Assembly (NCBI RefSeq): GCF_011612265.2
Contig: NZ_CP050134.2
Coordinates: 1,116,001-1,180,000 of the forward strand
Reading direction: 5' to 3'
DNA length: 64,000 bases
From: Corynebacterium matruchotii
Lineage (GTDB): Bacteria; Actinomycetota; Actinomycetes; Mycobacteriales; Mycobacteriaceae
Position 1 is the stretch's first letter; every line of letters begins with the position of its first letter. Of this stretch, positions 54,097 through 63,636 are shown piece by piece. The position numbers and the translations under genes are program-made. A model generated the notes under the pieces. It was not told the origin of the DNA and ran no database searches. It was given only the letters and a program-made list of their open reading frames with translations.

Positions 54097-55251
54097 ATGT
54101 CTTCACCAAGCACAGCCACCCAAATCTTTACCGGTGACGGCAATATTGACTTCGTCGATAAGCGCCGCACCGCATATTGGGCCACCCTTGCCATCATCGT
54201 GGTCTGCCTACTTGGCATCACTCTCCGCGGCTTCAACCTGGGTATCGACTTTGAGGGCGGCACGAAAATGAATATGCCGGCCGCAAACCTGGAAACCTCC
54301 CAGGTGGAAGAGACCTTCACAAAGGCCACCGGGGTAGACCCCGAACAGGTGCAGATCGTGGGCAGCGGGGACACCCGAATCCTGGAAATCAACTCCAAAC
54401 GGCTCACCCAAGGCCAGATTGATGCGGCCCGGCAGGCGCTTTTCGACGCCTACAAGCCGGTCAATAGCGCAGGCCAGCAAACCCCCGATGCCATTGGTGA
54501 CTCCACCGTGAGCGAATCCTGGGGCAGCACCATCACCAACCGCATGCTCATGTCCATGGGTGTGTTCCTCATCGCTGCATTCGCCTACATCGCCATCCGG
54601 CTGCAACGCGAAATGGCTGTCGCCGCCATCCTGGCCCTGTTTGTGGACCTCATCACCATTACCGGCCTGTACGCCATTGCTGGCTTCGAAGTCACCCCGG
54701 CCACCGTGATCGGCCTATTGACTGTGCTGGCGTTCTCCCTCTACGACACCGTGATCGTGTTCGACAAGGTGCGGGAAAACACCGCCGGCTACCTGGGCAA
54801 TAAACGAATGACCTACGGCGAACACGCCAACCTTGCCATCAACCAAACGGTGATGCGGTCAATCTCCACCACGGTGATTTCCGTGCTGCCCATCCTGGCA
54901 CTCATGATCGTGGCCGTGTGGCTCATGGGCGTGGGCACCCTCAAAGACCTGGCATTAATCCAGCTCATCGGCGTGATCTGGGGTACCGTCTCCTCAATCT
55001 TCCTGGCCACCCCCTTCCTGGTGAGCATCAAGAACCGCACCAAGGAATGCAAGGAACATAACGCCGAGGTCGCGGAATTCCGAGCCCGGCTGGCCAGCGG
55101 CGAAACCGCCGAGGAAGCCGAAGCTGAAGAAATCGAAAAGGAACGCTCCCGCGCCGAAGCCGCTGCCGCACAGCGGCGGGGGACCGGCACGGAGCGACCC
55201 GCCGGTCCCTCGGGATCCGGCACAAGTTGGCGCCCCGGCCATAACAACTAG
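54097..55251 (+). CDS. secF: Protein translocase subunit SecF
   Basis: 384 residues. Helix 1 then GFNLGIDFEGGTKMNM, an outer P4 domain, five helices including GLLTVLAFSLYDTVIVFDKVRE and NQTVMRSISTTVISVLPILA, and a cytoplasmic E/A/R-rich tail of ~60 residues. Forms SecDF with the preceding gene. Followed by a strong terminator. Confidence 0.96.
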   Translation: MSSPSTATQIFTGDGNIDFVDKRRTAYWATLAIIVVCLLGITLRGFNLGIDFEGGTKMNMPAANLETSQVEETFTKATGVDPEQVQIVGSGDTRILEINSKRLTQGQIDAARQALFDAYKPVNSAGQQTPDAIGDSTVSESWGSTITNRMLMSMGVFLIAAFAYIAIRLQREMAVAAILALFVDLITITGLYAIAGFEVTPATVIGLLTVLAFSLYDTVIVFDKVRENTAGYLGNKRMTYGEHANLAINQTVMRSISTTVISVLPILALMIVAVWLMGVGTLKDLALIQLIGVIWGTVSSIFLATPFLVSIKNRTKECKEHNAEVAEFRARLASGETAEEAEAEEIEKERSRAEAAAAQRRGTGTERPAGPSGSGTSWRPGHNN

Positions 55252-55263
55252 GCGACCAACACC

Positions 55264-55306
55264 ATCGCCACCCACCCAACATTCATGGGTGGGCGGCGAT
55301 TTTTTG
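55264..55306 (+). terminator. secDF terminator
   Basis: ATCGCCACCCACCC pairs with GGGTGGGCGGCGAT (one mismatch), followed by six Ts ending at 55305. A strong rho-independent terminator. Confidence 0.88.
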
Positions 55307-55371
55307 TGCCCCGATGCCGAATCCGCCACTGTAAGGGCGTCGACAAGCGGGGGACAGGGTACCATTTAGCC

Positions 55372-56964
55372 ATGGCATCGCAGACCACAACCCGTTCACT
55401 CGCCCTCATCATGGCAACAATCTTGCTTGTTACCGGGTGCAGTAACAGTAAAACCGAAGAAACCAAAGCAGAACACTCATTCGGTTACGTGCTTGATGAC
55501 TACCTTATTAACACCAACGTCACTACCGGCATCGGTTTTTCCAGCAACATCCACCAACTTGTGGGGCGAATCTACCCCGGCGCATTCGTCAACGGGCCCG
55601 AAGGACAACGCATCCCCAACACCGACCTAGTAGAAGCACGTGCACTACCAGGTGCCCCCATGCGGGTGGAATACCAAATCACCGACAAAGCCGTCTACTC
55701 CGACGGGCAACCCGTCACCTGCGATTCATTCCTGCTCGCCCAAGTCGCCGCCACCTCCCGGCCCCTTTTCGACTCCTACAACCCCCTGATGGACCAAATT
55801 GACACCATCAACTGCCAACCCGGAAACAAAACCGCCACCGTTGTCTTCAAAGGCAACTTCGGGCCCCGCTGGCGCTACCTCTTCAGCGGCGGCACCCTCC
55901 TGCCCGCCCACGCCATCGCCGCCAAAGCCAACATGAGCTTAGCCGACCTCAACACCGCCCTCCACAACCGGGACCTACCCCGCCTCCAACAAGTCGCACA
56001 AGTCTGGAACAGCGGCTTCGACCTCGGAAAATTCGACCCCGCACTGCAAGTAAGCTCCGGGCCATTCCTCGTGCAATCCGTAGCCCCCGACGGCGCCGTC
56101 ACCCTGGTGCGCAACGACAAATACTATGGGGAACCCGCCGTGCTAGATAAACTCATCGTCTACCCCAAAGGCACTGACCTGCACAAACTCGCCGACGCCG
56201 GCAACCTCCATATCGCCGAAGCCGACAGCAAAACCGACACCAACTGGATCGACCGGAACGACAACAAAAACCCCTACATTGTCAAAGCCAACCCCGGAGT
56301 CCTCGCCGAACATCTCATCCTCGCCAGCGCCGGCGTACTCGCCGACCAAGCCGACCGCCAAGCATTTGCCGCCTGCGTCGACCAGGCCGCTGTCGCCCAG
56401 GCCTCATCAAAAGAATCCGGGGTAGAAGTGCAACCCGTAGCGCTGCGCACCATCCGCCCCGGCGACAGCATCGCCACCCACCTCAAAGAAATCTCCGACC
56501 AACACTTAGGGGTTAATATCGACCAAGCCAAAAAACTCACCGGCAAAACCATCCGCATCGGCTACTTCGCCCCCGACAAACGCAAAATGGCCATGGTGGC
56601 GGCCATCAAAGCCTCCTGCGAACCCGCCGGCATCACCATCCTCGATGTCTCCAACGAAGCCGCATCAGTCAGCAACCTCCCCTTCAGCTACCAAGACGAA
56701 GATGGGGTAGACCAAGCAACCGACGGCAAAGCAGACGCCGTACTCCAAGCACTCGACCCCCAATTCAGCTTCCCTTACGTGGCAAACCCAGCATCCGACA
56801 TTGAAGTGGCCCGCCGCGAAGAAAACCTCAGCTGGGACTACACCCGCACCATACCGCTCGCCGTCCAACCCCGCGTGCTCGTGCTCAACAAATCCGTGGA
56901 AGGCATCGCCGAAAACACCGACCTGTTCGGAGTGGGTTGGAACATGGACCGGTGGAAAGAATAA
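55372..56964 (+). CDS. ABC transporter family solute-binding lipoprotein
   Basis: 530 residues from ATG 55372; TACCAT ends six bases before it, suggesting a leaderless mRNA. Lipobox LLVTGCSNS. Family 5 (peptide/nickel-type) binding protein fold: VEYQITDKAVYSDGQPVTCDSF, SSGPFLVQSVAPDGAVTLVRNDKYYG. No permease or ATPase gene is nearby, so it is an orphan; the same orphan lipoprotein sits between secF and apt in mycobacteria. Ligand unknown. Confidence 0.88.
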   Translation: MASQTTTRSLALIMATILLVTGCSNSKTEETKAEHSFGYVLDDYLINTNVTTGIGFSSNIHQLVGRIYPGAFVNGPEGQRIPNTDLVEARALPGAPMRVEYQITDKAVYSDGQPVTCDSFLLAQVAATSRPLFDSYNPLMDQIDTINCQPGNKTATVVFKGNFGPRWRYLFSGGTLLPAHAIAAKANMSLADLNTALHNRDLPRLQQVAQVWNSGFDLGKFDPALQVSSGPFLVQSVAPDGAVTLVRNDKYYGEPAVLDKLIVYPKGTDLHKLADAGNLHIAEADSKTDTNWIDRNDNKNPYIVKANPGVLAEHLILASAGVLADQADRQAFAACVDQAAVAQASSKESGVEVQPVALRTIRPGDSIATHLKEISDQHLGVNIDQAKKLTGKTIRIGYFAPDKRKMAMVAAIKASCEPAGITILDVSNEAASVSNLPFSYQDEDGVDQATDGKADAVLQALDPQFSFPYVANPASDIEVARREENLSWDYTRTIPLAVQPRVLVLNKSVEGIAENTDLFGVGWNMDRWKE

Positions 56965-57129
56965 CGTGCACACCACCCGACAACAACCAATACCAAAACC
57001 AACCCACCAATCAACCCACGGAAACCTCATTGGAACCTCATTGGAAACCAAAAAATTTGTGGCACGGATAGTCAAACCCTTAGGTTAGTACTGAACCTCA
57101 AACGTGTAAGGAATCCCCTAAGGCAAAAT

Positions 57130-57684
57130 ATGACTGACCACCACACCACCCGTCGCACCCAGGTCCAAGAAGCTCTTCGACAAAAAACCCGATCCGTGCC
57201 CAACTTCCCGGCACCCGGCGTAATATTCGAAGACCTCACCCCCGTACTCGCCGACGCGGAAGCACTCCAACTCCTCGTCGACGACCTGGCCGCCGCCGCC
57301 ACAACCATGAGGGCGGAACTCATCAGCGGCCTCGACGCCCGCGGTTTCCTCCTCGCATCAGCTGTCGCCTACAAACTAGGGTTAGGGCTGCTCGCCATCC
57401 GGAAAAAAGGCAAACTCCCACCGCCAGTCATCACCAAAGAATACGCCCTCGAATACGGCAGCGCCGCACTAGAACTCCCCCGCAACGGCCTCGACCTCAC
57501 CGGCAAAAAAATTGTCCTCATCGACGACGTGCTCGCAACCGGCGGCACCCTCCTCGCAGCCCACGACCTCATCACCGACATGGGCGGCATAGTAGCCGGC
57601 TACGCCGTCGTCCTCGAAGTCACAGGCCTCAACGGGCGCGACCGGCTCCCAGACGCCCCACTCTACGTCGTCAGCGAACCCTAA
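57130..57684 (+). CDS. apt: Adenine phosphoribosyltransferase
   Basis: 184 residues. PRPP-binding loop [21 protein letters not shown] (split), flexible-loop and adenine-site elements [38 protein letters not shown] and [21 protein letters not shown]. Makes AMP from adenine and PRPP. Start ATG 57130 with AAGG seven bases upstream. Position before rel is conserved. Confidence 0.95.
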   Translation: MTDHHTTRRTQVQEALRQKTRSVPNFPAPGVIFEDLTPVLADAEALQLLVDDLAAAATTMRAELISGLDARGFLLASAVAYKLGLGLLAIRKKGKLPPPVITKEYALEYGSAALELPRNGLDLTGKKIVLIDDVLATGGTLLAAHDLITDMGGIVAGYAVVLEVTGLNGRDRLPDAPLYVVSEP

Positions 57685-57719
57685 AAACAACCTGCCCACC
57701 CGCGCCCCAAACACACAGC

Positions 57720-57770
57720 AACGCGAACCCGGAAGAGAGCACAACAACGCTCCCCTCATGGGTTCGCGTT
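57720..57770 (+). other. apt-rel intergenic hairpin
   Basis: AACGCGAACCC (57720-57730) and GGGTTCGCGTT (57760-57770) are perfectly complementary (11 bp stem, 29-base loop). No U-run follows. It may be a terminator for apt or a dyad just upstream of the rel promoter. Confidence 0.5.
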
Positions 57771-57779
57771 CCGCACTCC

Positions 57780-57806
57780 TTGACACACCCAACAAAGCAG
57801 TACAAT
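57780..57806 (+). promoter_or_regulatory. rel promoter
   Basis: TTGACA (57780-57785) and TACAAT (57801-57806) with a 15-base spacer, a little short. Transcription would start near 57813, giving a leader of about 30 bases that contains GAAAGG. Confidence 0.6.
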
Positions 57807-57841
57807 AACCAGATACACGGGCAAGAAAGGCGAACAGCACC

Positions 57842-60133
57842 ATGACCTCATCGCGGGCTACCAAAACCACCAAACAGTCCTCCAACACGATGCGAAGCAT
57901 GTCGGCACGCCTAGCCCGCAGCCTCACCGGAAACCGGGTGAAAGTCAACCCCGTCCTCGAACCACTCCTGAGCATCCACCGGGAATTCCACCCCAAAGCC
58001 GACGTGGAACTTCTCTCCCGCGCCTACGACACCGCAGAACGCCTCCACGAAGGCGTATTCCGCAAATCCGGGGACCCCTACATCACCCACCCCCTGGCCG
58101 TGGCCACCATCGCCGCCGAAATCGGCATGGACACCACCACCATCATCGCCTCACTGCTTCACGACACCGTCGAAGACACCGAATACTCCCTCGACGACCT
58201 CACCAACGACTTCGGCGAAGAAGTAGCCCGCCTCGTTGACGGGGTCACCAAACTCGACAAGGTAGCGCTAGGGGCGGCGGCGGAAGCGGAAACTATCCGA
58301 AAAATGGTCATGGCCATGGCCCAAGACCCACGGGTGCTCGTCATTAAAGTAGCCGACCGGCTGCACAACATGCGCACTATGCGGTTCCTCCCCCCAGAAA
58401 AACAGGCCAAAAAAGCCCGCCAAACCCTCGACGTCATTGCCCCCCTCGCACACCGCCTGGGAATGTCCAGCGTCAAATGGGAACTCGAAGATCTCTCCTT
58501 CGCCATCCTCTACCCCAAAAAATACGACGAAGTGGTGCGACTCGTCGCCGACCGAGCCCCCTCACGCGACCGCTACCTTCAAGAAATCATATCGATCCTC
58601 CAACAAGGACTCAAAGAAAACAACATTGATGCCGAGGTCAAAGGCCGACCAAAACACTACTGGTCGATCTACCAAAAAATGGTCATGCGCGGCAAAGACT
58701 TCGACGAAATCTTTGACCTGGTGGGCATACGAATCCTCGTCGATAATCTCAACAACTGCTACGCAGCCATCGGGGTGGTGCACTCCCTATTCGCAGCCAT
58801 GCCCGGCCGATTCAAAGACTACATTTCCTCCCCAAAATTCGGGGTGTACCAATCGCTCCACACCACAGTCATGGGTGACGGCGGCAAACCACTAGAAGTA
58901 CAGGTCCGCACCCACGAAATGCACGTCAACGCGGAATACGGCATTGCCGCCCACTGGCGGTACAAAGAAACCAAAGGAAGCCACTCCGGGGAACAAGCAG
59001 AAATCGACCAAATGGCGTGGATGCGCCAACTCTTGGATTGGCAGAAAGAAGCAGCAGACCCCAACGAATTCCTCGACTCCCTCCGCTACGACCTAAGCAG
59101 CAAACAAATCTTTGTGTTCACCCCCAAAGGGGATGTGGTGAACCTGCCCGTCGATGCCACACCAGTCGACTTCGCCTACACGGTCCACACAGAGGTAGGG
59201 CATCGATGCATCGGGGCGAAAATCAACGGCAAACTCGTGGCATTGGAATCAAAACTCAAATCGGGCGACCGGGTGGAAATTTTCACCTCCAAAGACCCCA
59301 AGGCGGGACCCTCGCGCGACTGGCAAGAATTCGTGATTTCCCCCCGGGCCAAGGCAAAAATCCGCCAATGGTTCGCCAAAGAACGCCGGGAAGAATTTCT
59401 TGAAGCTGGTCGGGACGCGCTGGCCGCAGAGGTGCAACGCGGCGGGCTGCCAATCCACCGACTCTTTACCGCCCAATCAATGAAGGCGGTGGCCACGGAA
59501 TTGCACTATGCGGACGTGGATGCGCTCTACACCGCGATCGGGGCGGGCGGCATTTCCGCTCAGCACGTGGCCAATCGGCTGATGGCGGCATTCGGGGACG
59601 CCGACGATGCGGTCGACACCCTGGTGGCCCGCACCCCCTTCAGCGAGCTTGTGACGGCGAAATCGCAGGCGTCAGAAAACGGCTCCGGCATCCTGGTAGA
59701 GGGCAGCCCGGATGTCATGGCGAAGTTAGCCAGGTGCTGTATGCCGGTGCCGGGGGATTCCATTTTCGGGTTTGTGACCCGCGGCGGTGGGGTGTCGGTG
59801 CACCGAACGGACTGCACTAATGCGGAAAAGCTCCGCCAGGAGCCGCAACGGTTGGTGTCGGTGGCGTGGGCGTCGGAAGGCAAGTCTGTGTTTCAGGCAA
59901 CATTGCAGCTTGAGGCTTTGGATCGCGCCGGGTTGTTGATGGAGCTCACCCGGGTGATTAATGAGCAGCGGGTGTCGGTGGTGGCCATGAATTCCCACGC
60001 TTCGGAGGATCGGGTTGCCATGATTCGGTTTACGTTTACGGTGTCGGACACGAAGCAGCTGGGGTCGCTCATGACTCAATTGCGTAATACCGAAGGTGTG
60101 TTCGATGTGTACCGGGTGACATCCGGCGGTTAA
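57842..60133 (+). CDS. rel: Bifunctional (p)ppGpp synthetase/hydrolase
   Basis: 763 residues. Hydrolase HD domain with [18 protein letters not shown] and [12 protein letters not shown] intact; synthetase domain with [12 protein letters not shown] and [22 protein letters not shown] domain ([21 protein letters not shown]); zinc-finger-like [10 protein letters not shown] and C-terminal ACT domain. Makes and degrades the stringent alarmone in response to uncharged tRNA. Long-type Rel as in mycobacteria. Own promoter upstream; bidirectional terminator downstream. Confidence 0.96.
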   Translation: MTSSRATKTTKQSSNTMRSMSARLARSLTGNRVKVNPVLEPLLSIHREFHPKADVELLSRAYDTAERLHEGVFRKSGDPYITHPLAVATIAAEIGMDTTTIIASLLHDTVEDTEYSLDDLTNDFGEEVARLVDGVTKLDKVALGAAAEAETIRKMVMAMAQDPRVLVIKVADRLHNMRTMRFLPPEKQAKKARQTLDVIAPLAHRLGMSSVKWELEDLSFAILYPKKYDEVVRLVADRAPSRDRYLQEIISILQQGLKENNIDAEVKGRPKHYWSIYQKMVMRGKDFDEIFDLVGIRILVDNLNNCYAAIGVVHSLFAAMPGRFKDYISSPKFGVYQSLHTTVMGDGGKPLEVQVRTHEMHVNAEYGIAAHWRYKETKGSHSGEQAEIDQMAWMRQLLDWQKEAADPNEFLDSLRYDLSSKQIFVFTPKGDVVNLPVDATPVDFAYTVHTEVGHRCIGAKINGKLVALESKLKSGDRVEIFTSKDPKAGPSRDWQEFVISPRAKAKIRQWFAKERREEFLEAGRDALAAEVQRGGLPIHRLFTAQSMKAVATELHYADVDALYTAIGAGGISAQHVANRLMAAFGDADDAVDTLVARTPFSELVTAKSQASENGSGILVEGSPDVMAKLARCCMPVPGDSIFGFVTRGGGVSVHRTDCTNAEKLRQEPQRLVSVAWASEGKSVFQATLQLEALDRAGLLMELTRVINEQRVSVVAMNSHASEDRVAMIRFTFTVSDTKQLGSLMTQLRNTEGVFDVYRVTSGG

Positions 60134-60155
60134 AAGCATAGTAGGCAGCAGAAAA

Positions 60156-60190
60156 CCCCACCCGATCTTGCTCTTACGGGTGGGGCTTTT
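60156..60190. terminator. Bidirectional terminator between rel and small secreted gene 1
   Basis: CCCCACCCG (60156-60164) pairs with CGGGTGGGG (60177-60185); AAAA on the left and CTTTT on the right serve the two convergent transcripts. Confidence 0.82.
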
Positions 60191-60220
60191 CGACGTGAAC
60201 CTCTCGGCTGGGGCTGGGGG

Positions 60221-60556
60221 TTACCGGCCGAAGTTGAAGTTCGGGATCTTGCCCATGAAGGTGATGACCGAGGTGATGACGGTCAGGATGGTGCCAATAA
60301 CACCAATCCATTCACCAATCTTCTTAGCGGAGATTTTGCCGGTCTTCTCATCCCGGGACATGCCGCGGAGCTCACCACTGCCGGAGTTAGCATCTTCGCT
60401 TTCGCTAGGGGATGTGGATGCGACTGCGGCCTGGGACTGGGTGGTAGCGGCGGTGCTGGACTGCTCGGCCATTGCGGTGGGGGCGGTCATGGCTCCGGTG
60501 GTGACAGCGGTAGCGGTGGCAACGGCCAGGAGAGCCTTACGAGAGAAAAGTTTCAT
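60221..60556 (-). CDS. Small secreted protein with amphipathic C-terminus (copy 1)
   Basis: 111 residues. Signal peptide (KLFSRKALLAVATATAVTTGAMTAPTAMA, cut after AMA), an S/T/Q/E-rich spacer, then SRDEKTGKISAKKIGEWIGVIG and a hydrophobic helix ILTVITSVITFMGKIPNF. AAGGA lies 11 bases before the ATG. Resembles the gene at 60802 in layout and in the SRD..G...AKK..EW segment. No family recognised; a small envelope porin-like or membrane-active peptide is one guess, by analogy with short corynebacterial porins. Confidence 0.7.
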   Translation of the reverse strand: MKLFSRKALLAVATATAVTTGAMTAPTAMAEQSSTAATTQSQAAVASTSPSESEDANSGSGELRGMSRDEKTGKISAKKIGEWIGVIGTILTVITSVITFMGKIPNFNFGR

Positions 60557-60760
60557 TGGAGTTATTCCTTCAGTGTGGAGTCTGTCTTGCGAATGAATCT
60601 TCGGTAAGTTTAGCGAAGTTCACCAACGCGGGCAAGGGAATTCTCAGGTTAAACTACTGGTACATTTGTTCTGAAATTCAGGATATGCCCTGGTTGATTA
60701 TGGTGTTTCACCAGCGAATTATTACCCCAATTCGGGTGCTTTTACGCTAGTGTGGTCGAG

Positions 60761-60788
60761 GGCGTGCGATTCCCAACTATCGCACGCC
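60761..60788. terminator. Hairpin between the two small secreted genes
   Basis: GGCGTGCGAT (60761-60770) and ATCGCACGCC (60779-60788) form a perfect 10 bp stem with an 8-base loop, 13 bases past the stop of the 60802 gene on the minus strand. No U-run, so terminator or attenuator. Confidence 0.55.
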
Positions 60789-60801
60789 GTTTAGCCAATT
60801 T

Positions 60802-61134
60802 TTAGAATTTGTTGGTGATATTGAAAACGTTGGTGAGGGTCTTGAAGATGGTGCTGATCAAATCCAACCACTCCTTGACCTTCTTTGCGTTCAAAAGACC
60901 GTTGTCATCCCGGGAGAGAGCGGTCAAGCCCTCCAGCAACCCGCTGCCTTTTTCCTTGTCTTTTTCGGTAGTCGGTTCTTCCGACTTGTGTTCACTGGTG
61001 GTGGCCGTGGAGGTTGTCGTTTCCTTGGATAGAGAGGTGGCAGTGCTGCTCTCTTGAGCCATTGCTGGTGCTGCTGAAATCAGGAGACTTGTTGCGGCGG
61101 CGGCAGCAATAGACGTGCGGATAAAACGCTTCAT
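60802..61134 (-). CDS. Small secreted protein with amphipathic C-terminus (copy 2)
   Basis: 110 residues. Signal peptide (KRFIRTSIAAAAATSLLISAAPAMA, cut after AMA), a T/S/E/K-rich spacer, then LSRDDNGLLNAKKVKEWLDLIS and TIFKTLTNVFNITNKF, an amphipathic rather than fully hydrophobic helix. Shares the SRD-x-G-x-AKK-x-EW core with copy 1. It is upstream of copy 1 on the same strand with a 245-base gap containing a hairpin. Function unknown. Confidence 0.7.
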   Translation of the reverse strand: MKRFIRTSIAAAAATSLLISAAPAMAQESSTATSLSKETTTSTATTSEHKSEEPTTEKDKEKGSGLLEGLTALSRDDNGLLNAKKVKEWLDLISTIFKTLTNVFNITNKF

Positions 61135-61447
61135 GTGAATGCCTACTTTCCAAGTTTGAAGAGTATGAGGATGTCAACCTTTCACACGGATTGTTAGCGA
61201 ATTGATGCATGAAAGATCGCTACCAACAAGATATGTCGTTCGGGTACGAGTAGCAAGAAAAACTTGGTGAATATCACCAGTTAATATATTAAGAAACCAT
61301 TATATTTTTGGGATTTTCCGCTGATTTTATGGTGTTGACGTGTGCAAAGAACCACTGCAACTTGGCACACCATGGGGGTGGACGGGGGCGACGAAAAAAC
61401 CGGGCGGCCACCCCGATAGTGGGAGTGGCCGCCCGGTCGTCGATACG
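61135..61447. other. 313-base region upstream of the small secreted genes and downstream of the cyclophilin
   Basis: A/T-rich. TGGTGA-ATA-TCACCA (61265-61279) and the perfect 12-base TTAATATATTAA (61281-61292) lie side by side and could be operators for the minus-strand secreted genes. The strong cyclophilin terminator occupies 61400-61436. Confidence 0.45.
61400..61436 (-). terminator. Cyclophilin gene terminator
   Basis: CCGGGCGGCCAC (61400-61411) and GTGGCCGCCCGG (61425-61436) form a perfect 12 bp stem; on the minus strand a six-U run follows. Starts 12 bases past the stop codon. Confidence 0.9.
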
Positions 61448-62302
61448 CTAGCCGGTCACGGTAGCCGATTCGATCTTGACTTCCTTTGCCGGTTTGCCGT
61501 CACCTTGGCCGCCCTCGACGCCATTCTTGGCGATCTTGTCCAAGACTTCCAGGCCCTTGTCTGACACCTTGCCGAAATACGTATACTTCGGCGGCAGCGG
61601 CGATTCGCCCCAGTTGAGGAAGAACTGCGAACCATTCGTACCCTCGCCCGAGTTCGCCATGGCGATGGAGCCTCGCGGATAATTCACCGGCTGATTGGCC
61701 GCGGCACCTGATGCCTCATCCACCGGGTATTCGTCGGCGAATTTGAATCCGGGGCCGCCGGAGCCGGTACCGGTCGGGTCGCCGCATTGCAGCACCTTAA
61801 TGCCGGCGGTGGTGAGACGGTGGCATACCGTATTGTTGTAATAGCCCGATTCTGCCAGGTGCGTGATCGCATTGACCGTGCACGGTGATGCCGCCCGATC
61901 GAGCTCCATGTCTACCTCGCCCTCGTTGGTGGTCAGCTTGACCTTGGCCGTGCCCTTTGCCGACACCTGTTCGGTTTTCGGCAGCGATACTTCCTTCGCG
62001 GCCTCGCCGTTCTTGTCATATTTGCAGGTTACGGTGTCGCCCAATGCCTTTGCCCGCTTCATGGTGAGCGGTCGCACCTCCGGCGTAGCTGCGGTTGTGC
62101 TTTGCGACGCCGCCTGGTCTTGCTTATGCTCATTCCCGGTGTATTTGGTGGCAAAAATTATGCCGCCCACGATGACCACAATTGCCACGGCGGCGGCTGT
62201 TACCACACCCAGTGGCTTCATTTTCTCCGCCCGGTCGCGGGACTTGATTTCCTTATCCAGGCTTTGCATCGCAGCTTTGCGGCGTTGATTATTATCGCTC
62301 AC
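61448..62302 (-). CDS. Membrane-anchored cyclophilin-type peptidyl-prolyl isomerase
   Basis: 284 residues. Cytoplasmic N-terminus (NNQRRKAAMQSLDKEIKSRD), one membrane helix (VVTAAAVAIVVIVGGIIFA), a linker, then a cyclophilin domain: ASPCTVNAITHLAESGYYNNTVCHRLT, GSIAMANSGEGTNGSQFFLNW (split) and YTYFGKV. Catalyses proline isomerisation, probably on exported proteins. Position between rel and the glyoxalase-II gene is as in mycobacteria. Divergent from tpx with a 94-base gap. Confidence 0.9.
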   Translation of the reverse strand: MSDNNQRRKAAMQSLDKEIKSRDRAEKMKPLGVVTAAAVAIVVIVGGIIFATKYTGNEHKQDQAASQSTTAATPEVRPLTMKRAKALGDTVTCKYDKNGEAAKEVSLPKTEQVSAKGTAKVKLTTNEGEVDMELDRAASPCTVNAITHLAESGYYNNTVCHRLTTAGIKVLQCGDPTGTGSGGPGFKFADEYPVDEASGAAANQPVNYPRGSIAMANSGEGTNGSQFFLNWGESPLPPKYTYFGKVSDKGLEVLDKIAKNGVEGGQGDGKPAKEVKIESATVTG

Positions 62303-62396
62303 CCTTACACTTATCCTTACACGCGAGAAATAGTACAGCTATCAACCTTAACCCAAGCAAAAAACCAAATGCAACGGTCTCATGTAAGGTGGTCGC

Positions 62397-62894
62397 ATGG
62401 CTACAGTTCATTTTCATGGCGAACCCGCCCATACTATTGGTGACCTGCCCGCATTGGGCACTACCCTTCCTAACATTTCGCTTGTCGACGCCACTCTGGC
62501 CGACATTACCAACGACACCATTGCCGGAACCCGGGTGATCTTCAACGTTTTTCCCTCCATCGACACGGGCGTGTGTGCCACCTCCGTGCGCCGCTTCAAT
62601 GAGGAAGCCGCCGGCTTGGACAACACCACCGTGGTGTGTGTTTCCCACGATCTGCCGTTCGCCCTGGGCCGGTTCTGCGGTGCCGAAGGCATCAATAATG
62701 TTGTTGTCGGCTCTGCCTTCCGTTCCTCGTTTGGTGCCGACTTCGGTCTGACCCTCACCGACACGCCTTTGGCTGGCCTGCTGGCCCGTGCCATCATTGT
62801 GGTCGACGCCACCGGAAAGATTGTGTACACCCAACTCGTTGAAGAGATCGGTTCGGAACCCGACTACGAGGCAGCTATCGCCGCCCTGAAGTAA
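62397..62894 (+). CDS. tpx: Thiol peroxidase (atypical 2-Cys peroxiredoxin)
   Basis: 165 residues. The peroxidatic Cys60 lies in [17 protein letters not shown] and the resolving Cys94 in [10 protein letters not shown]; start [10 protein letters not shown] is typical of Tpx. Reduces H2O2 and alkyl peroxides using thioredoxin. TAAGGT (62385-62390) ends six bases before the ATG, so the mRNA is probably leaderless. It interrupts the cyclophilin-glyoxalase order recalled from mycobacteria. Confidence 0.94.
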   Translation: MATVHFHGEPAHTIGDLPALGTTLPNISLVDATLADITNDTIAGTRVIFNVFPSIDTGVCATSVRRFNEEAAGLDNTTVVCVSHDLPFALGRFCGAEGINNVVVGSAFRSSFGADFGLTLTDTPLAGLLARAIIVVDATGKIVYTQLVEEIGSEPDYEAAIAALK

Positions 62895-62965
62895 CGCGGC
62901 GGTGTTCTTGATGGTGGCATTGCGCTACTAACAACCCTGCCGGTGGCACTGTTAGGCTAAACCGC

Positions 62966-63604
62966 ATGGAAATCCTAGGTTTTGCCACCGGCCCCTATAA
63001 AACCAATTGTTATGTGCTGGTTGACGGCGAACATGCCACCATTATCGACCCAGGCATGCACGCCGCCACCCACCTCATTGACTATTTCACTGAACACCAC
63101 ATTGAGCCCGAACGCATCCTCTTGACCCACGGGCATATCGACCACACCCGGGATGCCGGCATCCTGGCCGCCCGGTACCGCATCCCCGTTTATATTCACG
63201 AGGCGGACGCCTTCATGCTCACCGACGGTTCCGGCGTGTCCCCGGAGTCCCTCATATTATTCGACACCAAAAACATGACCCCCATCGCGGATCTTCGGTT
63301 CTACCAACATGAAGACACACTTGACATTGGGGAAATGCGCCTGGTCATCAAACACGCCCCCGGCCATTCGCCTGGCAGCGTCATGCTGGTTGGTGACGCC
63401 GTGGCCTTCACCGGTGACGTCCTCTTCAAAGGCAGCATTGGTCGCACCGACCTGGCCGATTCTTCCCCCGCCGACATGGATAACACCCTCAGCAAACAGG
63501 TCATGGGGCTTTCCGACGACCTCCAGGTTCTTCCCGGGCATGGGGCCACCACCACCGTGCGGGCCGAAAAACGCAGCAATCCATTCCTCGCCGACTACGC
63601 ATAG
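62966..63604 (+). CDS. Metallo-beta-lactamase fold hydrolase (glyoxalase II-like)
   Basis: 212 residues. Zinc ligands in THGHIDHTRD, the His of APGHSPGS, the Asp of FTGDVLF and the His of LPGHGATT. Probably hydrolyses a thioester such as S-lactoyl conjugates; physiological substrate unknown. TAGGCT (62953-62958) ends seven bases before the ATG, a leaderless layout. Precedes hisS, as in mycobacteria. Confidence 0.9.
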   Translation: MEILGFATGPYKTNCYVLVDGEHATIIDPGMHAATHLIDYFTEHHIEPERILLTHGHIDHTRDAGILAARYRIPVYIHEADAFMLTDGSGVSPESLILFDTKNMTPIADLRFYQHEDTLDIGEMRLVIKHAPGHSPGSVMLVGDAVAFTGDVLFKGSIGRTDLADSSPADMDNTLSKQVMGLSDDLQVLPGHGATTTVRAEKRSNPFLADYA

Positions 63605-63636
63605 CCCGATGCCGGGCAATGTTAAAGTAGTCATTT

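Noticed and set aside
57079..57100. DtxR-box-like sequence upstream of apt (AGGTTAGTACTGAACCT)
   Set aside because: The half-sites are two bases further apart than in the DtxR consensus and the centre is wrong; iron control of apt is not expected.
61265..61279. TGGTGA-ATA-TCACCA as a third GlxR site
   Set aside because: The spacing between GTGA and TCAC is three bases, not six.
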